Below are positions 24,255 to 38,300 of a DNA stretch of 64,000 bases, piece after piece; the first letter of the stretch is position 1; each line of letters begins with the position of its first letter. This DNA comes from Solenopsis invicta (Eukaryota; Arthropoda; Insecta; Hymenoptera; Formicidae). The DNA is taken from the NCBI RefSeq assembly GCF_016802725.1, contig NC_052668.1, positions 12,407,001 through 12,471,000 on the forward strand. Reading direction: 5' to 3'. Position numbers and translations under genes: made by a program. The notes under the pieces are model-generated. The model was given only the letters and a program-made list of their open reading frames with translations. It did no database searches and was not told the DNA's origin.

Positions 24255-24474
24255 CATGTTTTAAATACGTAATGTACACAGAGAAAAAAAATTAGTACAC
24301 TGAAAAAATTTTGTTACGTTCAAGTAAATATATTTACTCTCTACTGCCTTCATTAAAAAAATATTTCTTAAGTTTAAAAACGAATTATTTTATACCAGCT
24401 AATATCTATTTAAATCAAGAAAATATGATTTAAACATGGAAAACTTTTTCGGTGTATTAAGTATTTAAAACGTG
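24255..24474. mobile_element. Degenerate TIR MITE
   Basis: Inverted arms: left CATGTTTTAAATACGTAATG then ACACTGAAAAAATTTT, right AAACTTTTTCGGTGTATTAA then GTATTTAAAACGTG. The interior is A/T-rich and lacks coding potential. The CACTGAAAAA-type terminus recurs in other short elements in this window. Confidence 0.5.
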
Positions 24475-27400
24475 TTTAAAACGTGATTTTAAAACATATT
24501 AAAAACATGTACACAAAAAAACTAATGTTTATCAATCCTGATACAGAAACATCACCGGAATGAAAAATAAACCTCACAAATTAAATAATAAATCTGTAAT
24601 GCCAAACAAATTGTGTTCCAATAAAATTTCAATTCCGCAAAGCTCAACATCTCAAAATACTTAATGTAGCGATACGTTAAAGACTGTAATCTCTCTTGGT
24701 ATTTGTCATCTAGACATCTGTTTCGGTTTTAAGTAAGGAATGTGCTCTTAACCTAGACTAATTGCGAGTCATCATACGTAGTTACGTTCGTTATGCATCG
24801 TCACAGACAAGTCATCGCTAGAGCATTCGCGCGATTTGTCGGGCACCTGTCGCACGAATCAAGGCCGATATCAATATTTACCATAGCGCGGCTTTACCGA
24901 CGATATGCAAAACTGCTTACGCATCGTTTAAGTGTAAGGCGTCGTATGGTAATCCGTCTGGAATGTGTAAGCTCTAATCGTCGTCGTCTCTATTCAGCGA
25001 CAATCGATCCCGGCGATACACTTGGTGACTGGGATCGCTTTCGCGATTCGTCACCGGAAATCGGCTATCGGGAGGATGGCAGAGGAAGATCGCTCCTTCT
25101 CGGTACCGGACCGTTTATATTGTATGTATACACGTGAGCGCGTGTTGCGCGTCGACTAAGATGCCACCAGCGCATTCCATGCCGAGGACACTCTCGTGCA
25201 TAAAACAATAACCGGATAGAGATTTCCCACGAAGGAAAACCTACTCGTAACACCTGCGCAGAATCCTGACCTCCCACAACTGACATTATCGACGGAAAAA
25301 AAAAGAAGAAGAAGAAGAAGAAAATGCCGCGAGTGTTCGCGTTTGATTACGAACGCCTGAGCAATCAAATAAACTCTTTTGACCGCGCGCTACCGGAGTA
25401 ATTAAACGTGAAAATATTACGAGATGATATCGCGGTCTTTCACTTGCACTATAAGAAATTTCATTGTGAATGGAACGTCTTGTCCCGGCCAATTTTTAAA
25501 GCGCTCTATTATAAAGCGGTCAATTCTGCGTTTAAGATCGCGTAATTGCATTTCAGTCGCGTCGCGTGCAAACGGTCCAACGATTTCTTTTGACGCTGAA
25601 CAAACAATTACACGAGCGGCGGATTATTCTAAACGGGGAAAGTTCAGAGAGTTCAAATCAAAACGAACTTTGACCAAACTTTCCGAGTTGGCAGAGCTAA
25701 AGGTTTCCTCTCGGGGTCCCCGCGCGCGCGTCAGAAGTCACAATGGCTCGCCCGTGTCGCCCGCGCGGATTAAAGATTCGACGGAGCCGTGACGGAATCG
25801 TAAAACTGACAGGCGTTTCCCTCCGCCCCGAGAGTGGCGAGAAGAAACGTGGCCGTAAATTCCGCGTACTACCGCGATACGGATTACTCACTTGTGACGG
25901 CGACGATGTCGTAACGCGAATTACTCATAACGTCGCTGCCGTTTTCGACGTTGCCGCGGCGAATGATCGCGGCGATCGTACGAGCTCGTAATGCAATCTG
26001 AAAGTGAAATGGCGCTTTTGCACGATTACCTCGAAGGTTCGCCTTGTTCGAGCACACGGTTATGAAACGGCGAAAAGCGAGGAGGAAAATGCGCCGACTG
26101 TGTTTCGATGTCGAGTAACGGATTCCTAAATTATGAGAATCCTGGAAACCGTTCCTCGACCAATCTTGTTGGACCAATGACTTCCGGTCTCTCTGACGAA
26201 ATATCATAGAGAAAATGTATTCTAAGCTCGCGCGCAGAACAAAAAAAAAATGTATAATTGAGAGAAAGTATACGCGATTTGTGGCGCACCGCATATATCA
26301 AACGCGCTCGTAACACAAGGGCAGCCCACAATTAATGGAAATCGATTTCGGAGGCACCCGCGAGCCTTATAGATTCAATTTATCCGTTATAAAGCGAGCC
26401 TATATCTCTCTTTCTCTCTGTCTCCCTCCGATGCATTTGGCGCGCGTCCTATAATCGAAATCTATCTCCTAGATAGATTTCCAATTACCGAGCAGCGTTA
26501 CGAGAAACGCGCGGTAAAAGTAATTCGATTAAACCGCCGTGGCGAGAGTCCGAGAGCGGCAGCAGCATGCTGTTTCGTCAATAAATCCCTGCCATTTCCT
26601 CGTAATTTTCTAAGTTGACTCCTTCGCAATCGCACTGACGGAGAGCCATTGTCAACCGGATTAACAAGTGAAGTCACGTAGAACGTTAATTTAACGAACG
26701 ATCCTTTACGAGGGATTTAACGCTCCATCAATCCCAACGCGACAATACCCAGCGAGCTGGCGCTTCTTAAATTGACATTGGTTAAATATCGTACAAACTT
26801 GGACTCCGCCAGTAGAAGCGGTAGAATTTAACAAGAATAAACGGCTTATTTAATTCTTACGTGCCTTTTAATATGTTTACACTTTTCGCTATCGCCTGCC
26901 ATCGCGCGCATATCACCGCGTGTGCGTACCGGATTCTATCTAATCGTCTTCAATTAAATGAGGCGCGAGCGTGCTCAATGGCGAGACGGATAACAGAGTG
27001 CGAACGCTGTCACGACTCGACGGTGATAATTGACATTCTTCCGCGGCTGAAAAAGGAGGCGCGGGACTCGCTCGCGCCGCTTGCTAACTCAATTAGACGC
27101 GACAATGAGAGCGATCTCTATGTTTCCATAGAACGGCGGGGTCGTTATCAATGGACAATGGGCCGCGGCGGTGTCCAGCCGCCGTGCGCTCGTGGTCGGT
27201 GCAATTTCTTTGTCCCTTGTGTACCGTATTGCGCACGTCGCGACATGCTGACGATGCTTTTCAGGATTTCCCCGCGCATCGTTGCTACGTAGTCGACTAC
27301 GTAGAAACGAAGAACGGAGAACGCGGGCTCTTTTATCGCACTGCCCTCTTTTACGTTGCCCCGCTTCCGTGCGCGCCGCATGTTACCGCAGCGTATCCGC

Positions 27401-27886
27401 TCGGAATGTCGCGCGAACGCGCGGCGGCGGCGACGGCGAGAGGGCTTTATTTGCGTGAAAACGACGCGACGATTTGTATATCGCAGAGATTTCAACGTAC
27501 AGAGCGAGTTTCGCCCGAGGCAAACTGTCGCGGCGTCGCAGTACATCCATGGGAAGATGAATTTACACACTGCCGATTATTATTATTATGGCTTGCACAT
27601 AGGAGGTAATAATCCTAAAATTTAAAATTTCTTAAAGTCGACAGTCGCTGTTATTTTCGCGCGTAACGTCCGCGCAATGTGTTCACTATTTAAACATTTA
27701 AACGATGGAACACGGTAAACAGAAATTGCCGGACTGACGACGAATGTGTAAGTTATTTGAATAATTAACTTGGAAATATAATTAAAATGCCATCAAATTT
27801 TCCAACGATACATAAACGCTTGTAAGAACTAAAACAAAAAAAATTAAGGCTCTAAAGAAAAGGTAATAAGATAAAAACAAACTGGT
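24475..27886. other. No gene seen
   Basis: Mixed composition, CpG-rich at 24.8-27.6 kb. Open frames of 110-152 codons overlap one another on opposite strands and show no domain, splice or codon-bias support. A (GAA)n run with an A9 lead is at 25296-25322. Confidence 0.4.
25296..25322. repeat. A9 followed by (GAA)n
   Basis: Nine A residues then six GAA units, purine-only over about 27 bp. Confidence 0.8.
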
Positions 27887-28305
27887 AAGAGTCAAAGCAA
27901 GTTCTTAGTGTGTAACAATACAATTATTTGTTAGTTAGTAACGAGCTTCAATCAAACTCCTGGTTTGAGTTGGAACAGTGAAAACAGGAAACCAAAGACA
28001 GATACAGAGATTGAGATTAAGAGCAGCAGGCATCGCCTGTCGCAGCAAATGCATCTAATTTTTAATCAATTTTGACAATACAGTTACGTTCGTTCATTTG
28101 TTTCATGCGTTTTTAACATCCTAGCGAAGCTTTTCAATTTACTTGACTGCGACAGGCTTGCTCTTAATCTCAATCTCTGCAGTATCTATCTTCAGTTTCC
28201 TGTTTTTACTGAGAATGACCCAAACCGAGGGTCGCAACGTTTGACTGAAGCTCGTTACTGATAAATAATTGTAATGTTACACACTAAGAACTTGTGCTGA
28301 CTCTT
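27887..28305. mobile_element. Foldback element with arms of about 170 bp
   Basis: Left arm from AAGAGTCAAAGCAAGTTC through GAGATTGAGATTAAGAGC to CCTGTCGCAG; right arm mirrors it from CTGCGACAGG through GCTCTTAATCTCAATCTC to GAACTTGTGCTGACTCTT. Within the arms, AAGTTCTTAGTGTGTAACA and the 18-bp GAGATTGAGATTAAGAGC are conserved perfectly. The unpaired centre is about 80-90 bp. No target duplication was resolved. The structure is that of a long-TIR MITE or foldback transposon with no coding capacity; a transcript through it would form a long hairpin. Confidence 0.75.
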
Positions 28306-28574
28306 GCGTGCCGTCTCTTTTTTTAATCTCTCTGATTTTCTGTAGGAGCGTCACTGTCCCGAGAAATGACCGGAGCGATAGCGGATTCAGCAGGAATGCG
28401 AGAGACGATTAGATCAGCCGTTCAACGATAAATCAATTTATCGCGCTGAACGAGACTGAGCAGTTTAATATGTCACGTTCCACCGCTTCTCATCGAATAC
28501 CCACGTTCATGAAGACAAATCTGAGCGTACGCGAAAGACATGGAAGAGAGCATCGCCGACGCCGTTCGCAGGAA

Positions 28575-28603
28575 ACGACGACGACGACGACGACGACGAC
28601 GAC
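28575..28603. repeat. (ACG)n microsatellite
   Basis: About ten uninterrupted ACG units. Confidence 0.85.
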
Positions 28604-28734
28604 TAAGACGACAACCAGAACCAGCTCATTCTAAGGAGCGGCTGCTAGCCAACGGTATAACGGCGAACATATGGCGAACGTGCGGAGGCGATTTCCATGA
28701 TACGCCGCGATAAGACGCCACGTTGGTACGCAGG

Positions 28735-28762
28735 CACGCGAGCGAGCGAGCGAGCGAGCGAG
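28735..28762. repeat. (GCGA)n tetranucleotide repeat
   Basis: About six GCGA units, followed directly by GTGCACTCGCACTCG, which can pair back on GCGAG units. Confidence 0.8.
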
Positions 28763-31071
28763 TGCACTCGCACTCGGTCGACTTACATGAAACGTGAGTT
28801 AGCCCGGCGGCATAGCCGAGAGCGCTGCATCGCAATCGCGAGATTAAAGGATTAAAGATTCAATGAGATTTTAACCAGACGCCCGACTTACAACTCCTAG
28901 AGCGAAGTTCCTCTATGCTTTCGGTACAGAATATATATACGTCAGGACGGAATTTCGCGAACGTGGGGATTGCTAAAAGTTGTAAACTCATACATAAGCG
29001 CCTTAGAGCCCAAACTCCTTGCTTCTTCTTTTTTTGCACGTTTCTTAATTTCAGTTCCATAGCGTACAATTCATAATTAGTTAATGATTTTATCAACGCG
29101 TTTTCTGTCGTTCATTTCACGAATTTGATCGGTTTGAGTTCCAAGAACTTCACGCGTAGGTCGAAAAAATAAATCGGTCGTTCGCATAATATTTAAAAAA
29201 TTGGGGGAGTCATTTATCTCGCTCTGATTCCTATTGACTCGAGATAGTATCGTATCTCTTCTCTTTGTCCTGACGATGTTTGTGCGAAGTTGAAGAGGAA
29301 GTCGGCGAAAACAAATAAGAAGGAATGCGCCTCGAGATAAAGAGGGTGCGGAAGAAACATTAACCTCTGGACGTCTCTTGACCCGCGGCATTATACGTCG
29401 TAAATTAATAAAGTGGTTAACGACGGGGGGATAAAAAGGTTCTCGTGGTTCTTCGTGGCTTCGAGATCGCTCTTTCTGAAAGGAATCAACGGCGAGATTG
29501 ATTGTACGTGAGTACACACAGCGTGCATCAGAACAGAAGGAACCAATCGCGAGAGTAAACGTATTCCCAAAGCTCATAATGTATGAAATCGAGGGAACGG
29601 TGAGATAACGTTATTACACTCGCATTCGATCAAATCGTTGAATCATTCCTATCAATTACGTATCCGAGAAGACTTGGAAGAAGAAGGACCGTTTCCATTT
29701 CCCAGAACGGAATTACGAGATTATTTTCACGTAACATTGCGTCGAGCTTCTAGAGTAAATTCGCTCGCGAGAAGTTACAAGGGAATTTCGAGAGTAGTTT
29801 CTCGAGATTAATCCACACCAAAATGTGCGACTCGATAATTCCACGTGTGGATATAGCGGGTAGTAAGAACGGTGTCGATTCCGCACGTTCTCCGGCACGT
29901 TTAGTGCCGGAAACGGAAGCTCCACCTTAGTCGTTGGTCGCAAATGTTTGTGCGAACGCGCACGAAGAATGTCGCATGGCGATGTAGTCGGGTATCTAAT
30001 CGCTGTCTAACCTAACACAAACGTCGCGTACGCGCGATATCTTGCAGCTTGTTAAAATTAATGATGCGCCGTTAATGCTCCGTGTACCCTGACTATTTGA
30101 AGTTGAAAAGCCGACTTTTAGTTCATATTGATCTTGAACGCTGTATTTACGTCAGATAAATAGAATTTTCATTAAATAGAGATCGAGATGCGGATCTAAC
30201 TATTTCCGTCGAAAGTGAAACCGTATATATGTATATGTATGGCGGCTAACTCTATTTCCAATTGAATTATCACACATCTCCAGATCCGGTCAGTTCAGCG
30301 AGTTCAATGGTTCAATCATCGACTAAATTGAATTTTGAACCTGATCGGCTAAATTCAATTTAGAGAAATTTCAGCACGAGTTAAACAATATTGTATAAGA
30401 AATAATTAATGCGATGCGCACAAACGTTTGATATAATGAAATTTAATTCGTCTAATAATTAATTTAATATGTAATAATCAACGATGCGATCTAATGTAAC
30501 CTAAGCGGTTTCTCAAAAAATACATTTTCCACATAATGCAAAATTAATAAATTTTATTATAATTAGCTTCTCTTTATATTGTAATTGGCATTTCCTACAT
30601 AGTAGACGATGATATGATTAAAATAATCAAATAATAATAGAATCAAGCTAATTAAAATTATTTTAAAATTTAACGATTGCATTAAATCAATCGTTTCAAT
30701 TTACATCGAAGCGTGCCATGCCAAGTGGTCGTCGTGCGGGTATGTACAATACGTGCAGCAGACATGTCGTGGCCTTCTTACCGAAGGAACGAATGAATGA
30801 ACGAATAAACCGCCCGCGCGCGAGACGAGAGAAGGTCGACGACCAGATGTGGAGGGAATATCGCGAATCGCAGAACGGTTCGACGAAAATGCAATTGGGT
30901 GCAAGGTCATGCGCGGCGCTCTGATTCGCTGCCAAGAAGGCGCGGCGTTTGCACGGTCAGTTTCCGCCGCGCTATTAGACTTAGAGGGAAGCTTCCGCGG
31001 CAAGAATCGTAAGCCGAGAATCGCTGCACGACACACGGCAATTTGCCCGACATGCGTCGATTTGTCAATGT

Positions 31072-31075
<4 letters not shown>

Positions 31076-31147
<72 letters not shown>
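31076..31147. repeat. (TA)n(GA)n compound microsatellite
   Basis: About 21 AT units followed immediately by about 15 GA units. It creates Ile-Tyr and Arg-Glu repeats in translated frames, which are not real proteins. Confidence 0.9.
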
Positions 31148-31149
<2 letters not shown>

Positions 31150-34100
31150 GGCTCCAAACGCGACACCTACGACTTCTCTTTACCGACCTCGCGGGATGGA
31201 ATTGGCTCGCGCGCTGCATCCGGTTCCGTAGGTCCATGAATCACGCCATTGAGATTGGAAAAGGCTATTTCTCCTTTTTCCACGGATTTGTCGTTGTCGC
31301 CGTTACTCATTGCTACCAATTGCCACGGATCACGTTAATCGATCGAAACGGCGTCGTCTAAGCAGATTAACGATCTATTTGATTGAAGCGATTATTTCGA
31401 AGCGATAATGAAGAGAAACAATGTTTAGGAAACAATGTTTAGGAAACAACAGGGAAAACAGAAAAGTCTTCCATTTTACCGTTCTTCCTTTAGTTCGCTT
31501 TCATAGTATTTCTATAATATTTTAGTGTCGATAATTTTATAGGGAGAAACGAGGAAAAATTCTCATTTCGCGAGAGTTTCACGGAGGCGTTGAACGATCA
31601 TTTGTAAATTATAATAATCCCCGTGATGCCACATTACGATTTCAGCGCGTATACATGGCATTACGCTGCTTCTGAACCGTGGCGCTTTACTCGTACATCC
31701 GATTAGCGCGTGCATGCATTTATGCACCGCATAACAAGCCGTTAAGAAATAAATATATCGAGCACTCCGCATAAGCTTCGCGCATCGAAGAGAGAAAGAG
31801 AGAGAAAGGGAACCTATATCCATCAAGTACAAATATTTACTCGTGTCAACGTAAACCGAACGTCACGTCATTCTTCCGAGCTACTTTATCGCGCCACTTT
31901 ATCGTGGCATAACTCGATCGCGGAGAAGCACCTCCGTCGCATTTTGTCGCGTATAACGGATGAAGAACCACGTGCACGATCTGCATATCATTCGCAGACT
32001 AATGTTAAGCCCGCCGGCATACGACATATCAGACTGCGCACGCTTCGTGTAATTTATAGTCGTTCTCCTCCATTCGCAAATGCTAAAAAGACTCGAGAGA
32101 GAACGAACTTACGAGATGAAATTTATTAATAACAACCGCTTTTAATAAAATACTCGCCCATTGATGGTCAACCTTTTATCCGTTCGACCCAACACACGTC
32201 TGCAGACTGACGCTCTTCTGCTACAGGAAATTACCGAAAGAGCCTTATGCAGAGATAATAATTCTCACGAACAAATCTCCGAATCCCCTCGACTTCAAAG
32301 CGTCCAACGACCGCTGATGTCGCATTATTCGACGCCGGTTCCGGCGACCTCATAAACGCGCCGTCCACGAATCATACTCCGCCGACCGACCTGCCATTTT
32401 AATACGGTTAAACCTCCACTTCCGAATAAAACTTTATCAGCCCCCACGAATCCCTCGCATCCGTCGGAACTGTGGACGGCTGGCGCCCAAAATCGCTCGT
32501 GTGTGCGCGACATTCACAACTTCACGCACGGCCAATACCCACACACAGGCACGTCGGTCGTACCCCACGTGTTCACGCCCTACGTAGTGCTAATGCGAAT
32601 GCGTGCGCGCACTACCGAGATGCGTGCGGATGCACTTCCCGTGAAACTTTTGTTTCTCTTCACCCCCATTTTTGCGGCAGGGCCGACCATCGATATCTCC
32701 CCTTCCTTGCACGTGCAAAATATCGGGCTTTCCCTCTTGTCGCTCGGCGAACGCATTTGTCGGGCAGATGTCGAGGAAACGCTTCGGCTGTCGTTTAGAA
32801 GATCGGAAAAACTACGACCGCACCGCGACAAGTCGTGTCAACCGGGATTTTTAGAAAATCGAAATGCACGCTAGCTCGAAAGCTACCCACGATTACAAAA
32901 AAAATTGCAATTTGAATTTTAATTTAAATAAACATTTGGACAAAAAAACAGAAAAACACTGGAGAATACTCGAGATGACTGTGGTTTCTTACATATTTTA
33001 CAAGAACGTTTAAATGAGTTTTCAAAATATGTTTTCTTGCAAAGAGTAAATTTTTTTTTTTAATATCCGCGTTATCAAACAGCTTCCGCGATATTCCCGC
33101 AAAAATCTTCATATCTTTATTACGCACCCTGCACACCACGCACGATGAATTATTCACTTTCCGTGATGCACAATGCACGAACCTCCGCGACGAACAATTG
33201 TCTCTCGTATGTAACTGGGTAAACAGCGTGTCGATCGAGTCTGTAATTACAGAAACGTCGCCAACCGAAATACGCGCATCATTCATAAATTCACGTCACG
33301 TGACGAATGACAGGACCAACAATGACAATGACATCTGTATGAATGGTGTAAGGCAAACGGCCACCTCCTTTTCCGGAAGTCACGCTGACGGAGCGTGAAC
33401 CTTCTTCCGTCTTTCGTGATTTCCAAAGCTAGTAGCCCAACATGGATATACATGGAATATCAACAAGAAGATAATTTACGGACATTCCAAAGCTCCTAAT
33501 TCAGATTGTTTTACAAAATATGTTGCCCTCCTAAAATATGTCTTCTTAATTCAGAATACGTTTTACAAAAACCAGGATAGACATTCAGCTGCCACGTAGC
33601 TATCGAGAATATTTCACAGATAAAAATAAACAAACTGAGGAATTCTATAATTATTCATTATGCTGACATACAAACCTTCAGAAACAAAATTAGATGACCT
33701 TTTAAACCTCTATGTTTTATAGACTTTATTGGAATATTTCTCTGCCATTTGTGATTAGGTAAATTCAGTGAACAATATAAAATCGAAATATAGTAGGTAT
33801 GCTAAATCACGTATGTTAAATTCATAGTTGGTGACGAACGGTGGACGATAAATATTTTCCACATGGTTCGTATCGAAAGTCACAGCGAAAAACAAATGGA
33901 AAAATGCAACAGTTTAACATGACGCGTTAGCATTATCGATATCTCGACGGACAGACAGCGGACGGTGACGATGGACGCGCAAAGAGGAGCCGATTCGTCA
34001 TGTGCAACGGATGCTCCGCGAATTCTTTAAGCGCTAACTCGAGTTCTCTCAAATCTACGTATGCCGAACACGCGCGTGCAACGAAACGCGCACTGTGCAC

Positions 34101-34229
34101 GCATAACTAACGCCCGAATTCTATTTCTCCCCTTTCAATTTTCCGCTGTTTATTATTCCTCGTCTACTTCTCCAGTATCCGCGATAAGGATCCAAGAAAA
34201 ATAAAACAAGTATAGCGAGATATCGAAAT

Positions 34230-35338
34230 ATACACTTGGAAAAAAATTTGTTGAAAAATATTTAGTCCAATATGTTCAATTAAACATCGAGTTAATTGTT
34301 TAGTTGCACAAAAAAATAAAAGGGAGAATTTTGCTCAATGCGTATCACTTCAGTTATTTTTTATTATATTTCGCATTTGATGCCGTTTTGAATGCAAACC
34401 AAAATTCGAAATTGTAGTTCAATGTTTCATCTATTATTACATGTTCAACGTCATCTATTATTACATGTTAAACCTTTCAATAATGACAAATTAATTTGTT
34501 ATAAGCTTTTCTGTAACATATTGCAATAAATTTTATTTAGAAAATCAGTCGCCTAAAGCGCACCTTAAATTATATCTTCAAAAATATTCAAATTTATGAA
34601 TTAAAATAATTAAAAATATAAAGAACCATTAATTGATATTTATTCTATTAATAATTTGTCAAAGAAGCGGTCAAATATTAAATAATTAAGAAATAACAAT
34701 AATGAAAAGGTAAGAATGCCGAAATAAAACTGGCTTGATTTATTTATATATTGACATATTTTTATTTATAGTAATTACTATTATCACTTATCAATCTTAC
34801 CCGCTAGCGATCTGACATTTACAATCATTTTTTTGTAGTAAAATTTGTGATGATACGAATAAGGAAAATCGATAGTTTCACCAAAGTATCAATTTCATTT
34901 TTATAATAATTGTAAATATGTATATACAATGAATGTAAAATATTCTACAAGTCCTCTTTTATAAAAATTAACAATTCAAAATAAAATTGCATAATTACGT
35001 TATTATCAGCTATACAAACTGATTTAATTAATAAATTTACATCAGATGTATCTGATTTTCTAAAATGCTAAAAGCATGCACAAAACAGTTTAAAACTTGT
35101 TAAATTTTTGTCTATATTATTTCTTATTCACTTTTAATTTTTATCACTAAATGTTGAAGAAAAAAATGTAAATTATTGAACAGGTGCGCTTTAGAAGACC
35201 GGTTGCGCAACTTTCTCCTAATTCATTCATGTCAACCGTAAAAATTTTATGATTCAGAATTAATTAAATCAATTCAATATTTAGTTGAACGTATCGAACT
35301 AAATATTTTAGTTCTTCGATAAATTTTTTTCTGTGTAA
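34230..35338. mobile_element. TIR element interrupted by the repeat at 34322-35218
   Basis: Ends pair as inverted repeats over about 60-70 bp: left ACACTTGGAAAAAAATTTG with AATATTTAGTCCAATATG, right AACTAAATATTTTAG with AAATTTTTTTCTGTGT. About 90 bp at the left and 120 bp at the right belong to this element; the centre is a different repeat. A right-end-like fragment is at 22180-22255. Confidence 0.55.
34322..35218 (+). mobile_element. Dispersed ~0.9 kb repeat, copy 1
   Basis: Aligns by eye over its whole length with the reverse complement of 51287-52125. Both start GGGARAR near CGTATCACTT and end CAACTTTCYCC, giving short TIRs. Shared landmarks include GAAGCGGTCAAATATT, TATCACTTATCAATCTTAC and TAACGTTATTATCAGCT or its near match. 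Inner inverted motifs CGCCTAAAGCGCAC and GTGCGCTTTAGAAG lie inside both ends. Copy 1 carries a local duplication of CATCTATTATTACATGTT at 34429-34475 that copy 2 lacks. No open frame survives, so it is non-autonomous or decayed. Confidence 0.7.
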
Positions 35339-38300
35339 TTATCTTTTTTCTGTGCATTTAGTGCTTGAGTCAAACTTTTATTAATAATAATTTTAAGTGA
35401 CAGACTCTTTAATTAATTGAAAATAGAAACTTTCTTAACAAATCTTAGTAGTTTTTTTTTCTAAACATGTGTATGCTCTATGAAGTATATTCATTGAGAT
35501 ATAATTTACAATTTACATTAAAATGTTACTTTTAGAAGTTGTAGAAGTCTGAATATTCTTGCCACTATAATAATAGATATCTCACAAATGTTCGTAATGT
35601 ACAAAGAAATAATGCGCAGCGTCTACCATTAGCATATCCCGATATAGCTTCGGGAGAGAGGGGGGAGGGGAGTTTTGCAATAGCGAGATACATCTGCTTT
35701 CTCCCTATCGTACAACGCGCCCGACAACGCCATTCGTCGTACACGGACAATAATGAAGCGCGATTTGCCTAAAACACTAATGGCGCATTGTGACTCAGTG
35801 GGCTCTCATCGTCGTTCCTACGAGACCACCGGTATATCACCGTTGGCGGTGATGCAATTAAGATCTAATTAAGCGTCACGAGAGAAATACGATGCTGAAT
35901 TCATTCATAAGGTGACACTGCGTGCGCGCTCGCAGAATACTCGCGATATGCTCGTACTTTTCATTTAATCAATGAGTTTTAATAACTTAACAGTACTGGG
36001 CTGAGGGAATTAAATGTGTAAAGATAATGCCAATGAAGAGCCGACCGATTATTCATGTGTCATATATCATTCTATTATTCAGCGGTATAGTATTAGATAT
36101 TTTATATTAATATATTGTGTAGTGTATTTAACTTTATTATTCAATGAGTTTTGTTTAGTGAGCGCCGTGTCTCTCCCAGCAGTATTAAATACTGATACTT
36201 GTGATTCCCTGGCTGGCTGACTTAGAGATTAAGTCAGTAATAAATCCTGATAAAGATCAGTTTAAATTAAATGAAAAGTATTTTCGTGATATTACATTTC
36301 TTGGGTCTTCTTAAAAAGCTGTATTTTAAGTCCGACGTGCAGCTTAGGGAATCTTATAAATGTTTGTAAATTCATCTAAAATATTATTGAGCACTAAAGT
36401 TTGCTTTCGACTGATATAACCTACTCATTATTTAAATGTGTTGATACACTTCTTGCCCATATTAGATTAGAATATTGTTTATACAATAAATAAAAAAATA
36501 ATTTTCCGTTAGCTATTCTATTTCTGGCTGTAACAGAAGCTGGATAACGTTTCTTATTCCTTCCTTAATTAGTCCATTTTTATCAAATATATTCCGTACG
36601 CATGCGGAATTCTTCGCACTTGTAACCTCGTTTCTAAAGAGGATATAGGTGTCACCAGACCAAAATCAACTCACGTATTTGCCTTTTCCGATGATCGGGA
36701 AAGACCGGTAAATGAGATAAAAGGGTAAACCGACAGGACGTCATCTCAAAGATTGAATTAAATACACTCTTAGAAAAACGCGGCCGTTATACGTGCTATA
36801 ACGGTCTCGGGACGACCATGACCGCGAGATCATGGTGACTAGGTAACTCGTGTAGCTTCAATACCGTACGGACCATACGAGAGCGAATAAAAAAGTTAAC
36901 GAGATCGTCCACGGGGATTATTTTTTTGAAGTCGCGCACTTCATTCATTTTTGCACGTTGGTTAAAAGCCGATCTTAAATATATGTTCCCACGCAAGTGT
37001 AATCATTTTTCTGGCTAATCAATCAAGAAAGGATTAATTTAGCTCTAATGAAAAGAGAAAAAAAATACGTTACACGCTATGGAAGCTAAGAGGACAGATG
37101 GGAAACTTGAATGTGAACCAATATACGCAAGTAGCGTTATTCAGCATGAACGTGGTACCATAGAAACGCACGATGCTGCTCTTGTCTGGATCGTAAGTGA
37201 CATTGAATAGACCGAGAAACTGCGTTTTGTCGGACCATTTGTGAAGTCCATTCTAGGGTGCTCAACGACAATGACGAAGCGATTAATGACACCGTGTGAG
37301 CACGTATGTACAAAGGACCGATGACATTCTGTGCACTGGTTGCGCGTGTCTCGGTAGGTGCGCGTGCACGAAAAAACGGAAGTACCGATTAGTATAATAC
37401 TTTTGCCAGCGGCAGTCAAGCAGTCGACCAGACATATCAAGCGAGCTAATTTTGGCAGACTTTAAGCGAGCCTCGTGAAAGAACGAGATTTTTAACCCCT
37501 TTCTGCGCTAAACTTACAGTGAAGCGCAAGTTGAATACATTGAAACTTTATGTCAGAAAAATCAAAGATGGTCGATATCCACTAATATAAATGCTAATGA
37601 ATTATTTATGCAATAACTGACAATTGAAGTAAATCAAAAGACGATGGAAATTCAGGAACAGAAATTCCAGCTATTTTTCTCGACATCATGGTTTTCAGTC
37701 TACAGTTGTCGAGGACCAAGAAGTTCTTAAAGCGAAAAATAGTAGACGGAAAACATCCCCTCGCTTTACTTATCCTGTGGGATCGCTCGAAGTGCAATTG
37801 AATGACTCAGCTCTTTGTAACTGAATGTTCAAATACGGACGATTTTCTCTTCCAAAAGTTCGAAAATTCCAAGCTTTTTCTATGCACGTGGTTTCTAGGT
37901 ACGTATTTGTAAACAGCGGTTTATGAGAATAATTGAATTTAATATTCTATCGATAAAACGTGTTGCAACAATTTAAATTTTACATGTAAAAAAAAATCAT
38001 TATGATATTGGAATAATGTTCTACAAAATAAACATTTCTCATCGTCTCGCACATAGTCTGGTCTACCTCCTGTGAATAACATAAATTTTTTCTTAATTTT
38101 AATTTTATTTTATTTTAAATTTTGAAATTTGAGGTCTTTAGTTTCTCAACGTTTCGTCAATCCGGATATGTTAATCTAATACAACACTGACGCCCAAGGG
38201 GGAGACTTTGATTTTATTGATTTGACACTTTCAACTTTGACACCGTTTGATCGAAGAGACTCCAGACTACACTCATGTTATTTCAAGCTGTATTAGAACA

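Larger units (their letters stand above)
28306..34229. other. No gene seen; microsatellites and one short hairpin
   Basis: Mixed composition. It holds an (ACG)n run, a GCGA tetranucleotide run, a (TA)n(GA)n tract and a perfect 13-bp hairpin at 30323-30363. Open frames around 29.1-29.6, 30.7-31.4 and 32.5-32.9 kb overlap on several frames and show no family signature. Confidence 0.4.

Noticed and set aside
30701..31361. Frames of 170-178 codons around 31.1 kb
   Set aside because: They run through the (TA)n(GA)n microsatellite (Ile-Tyr and Arg-Glu repeats).
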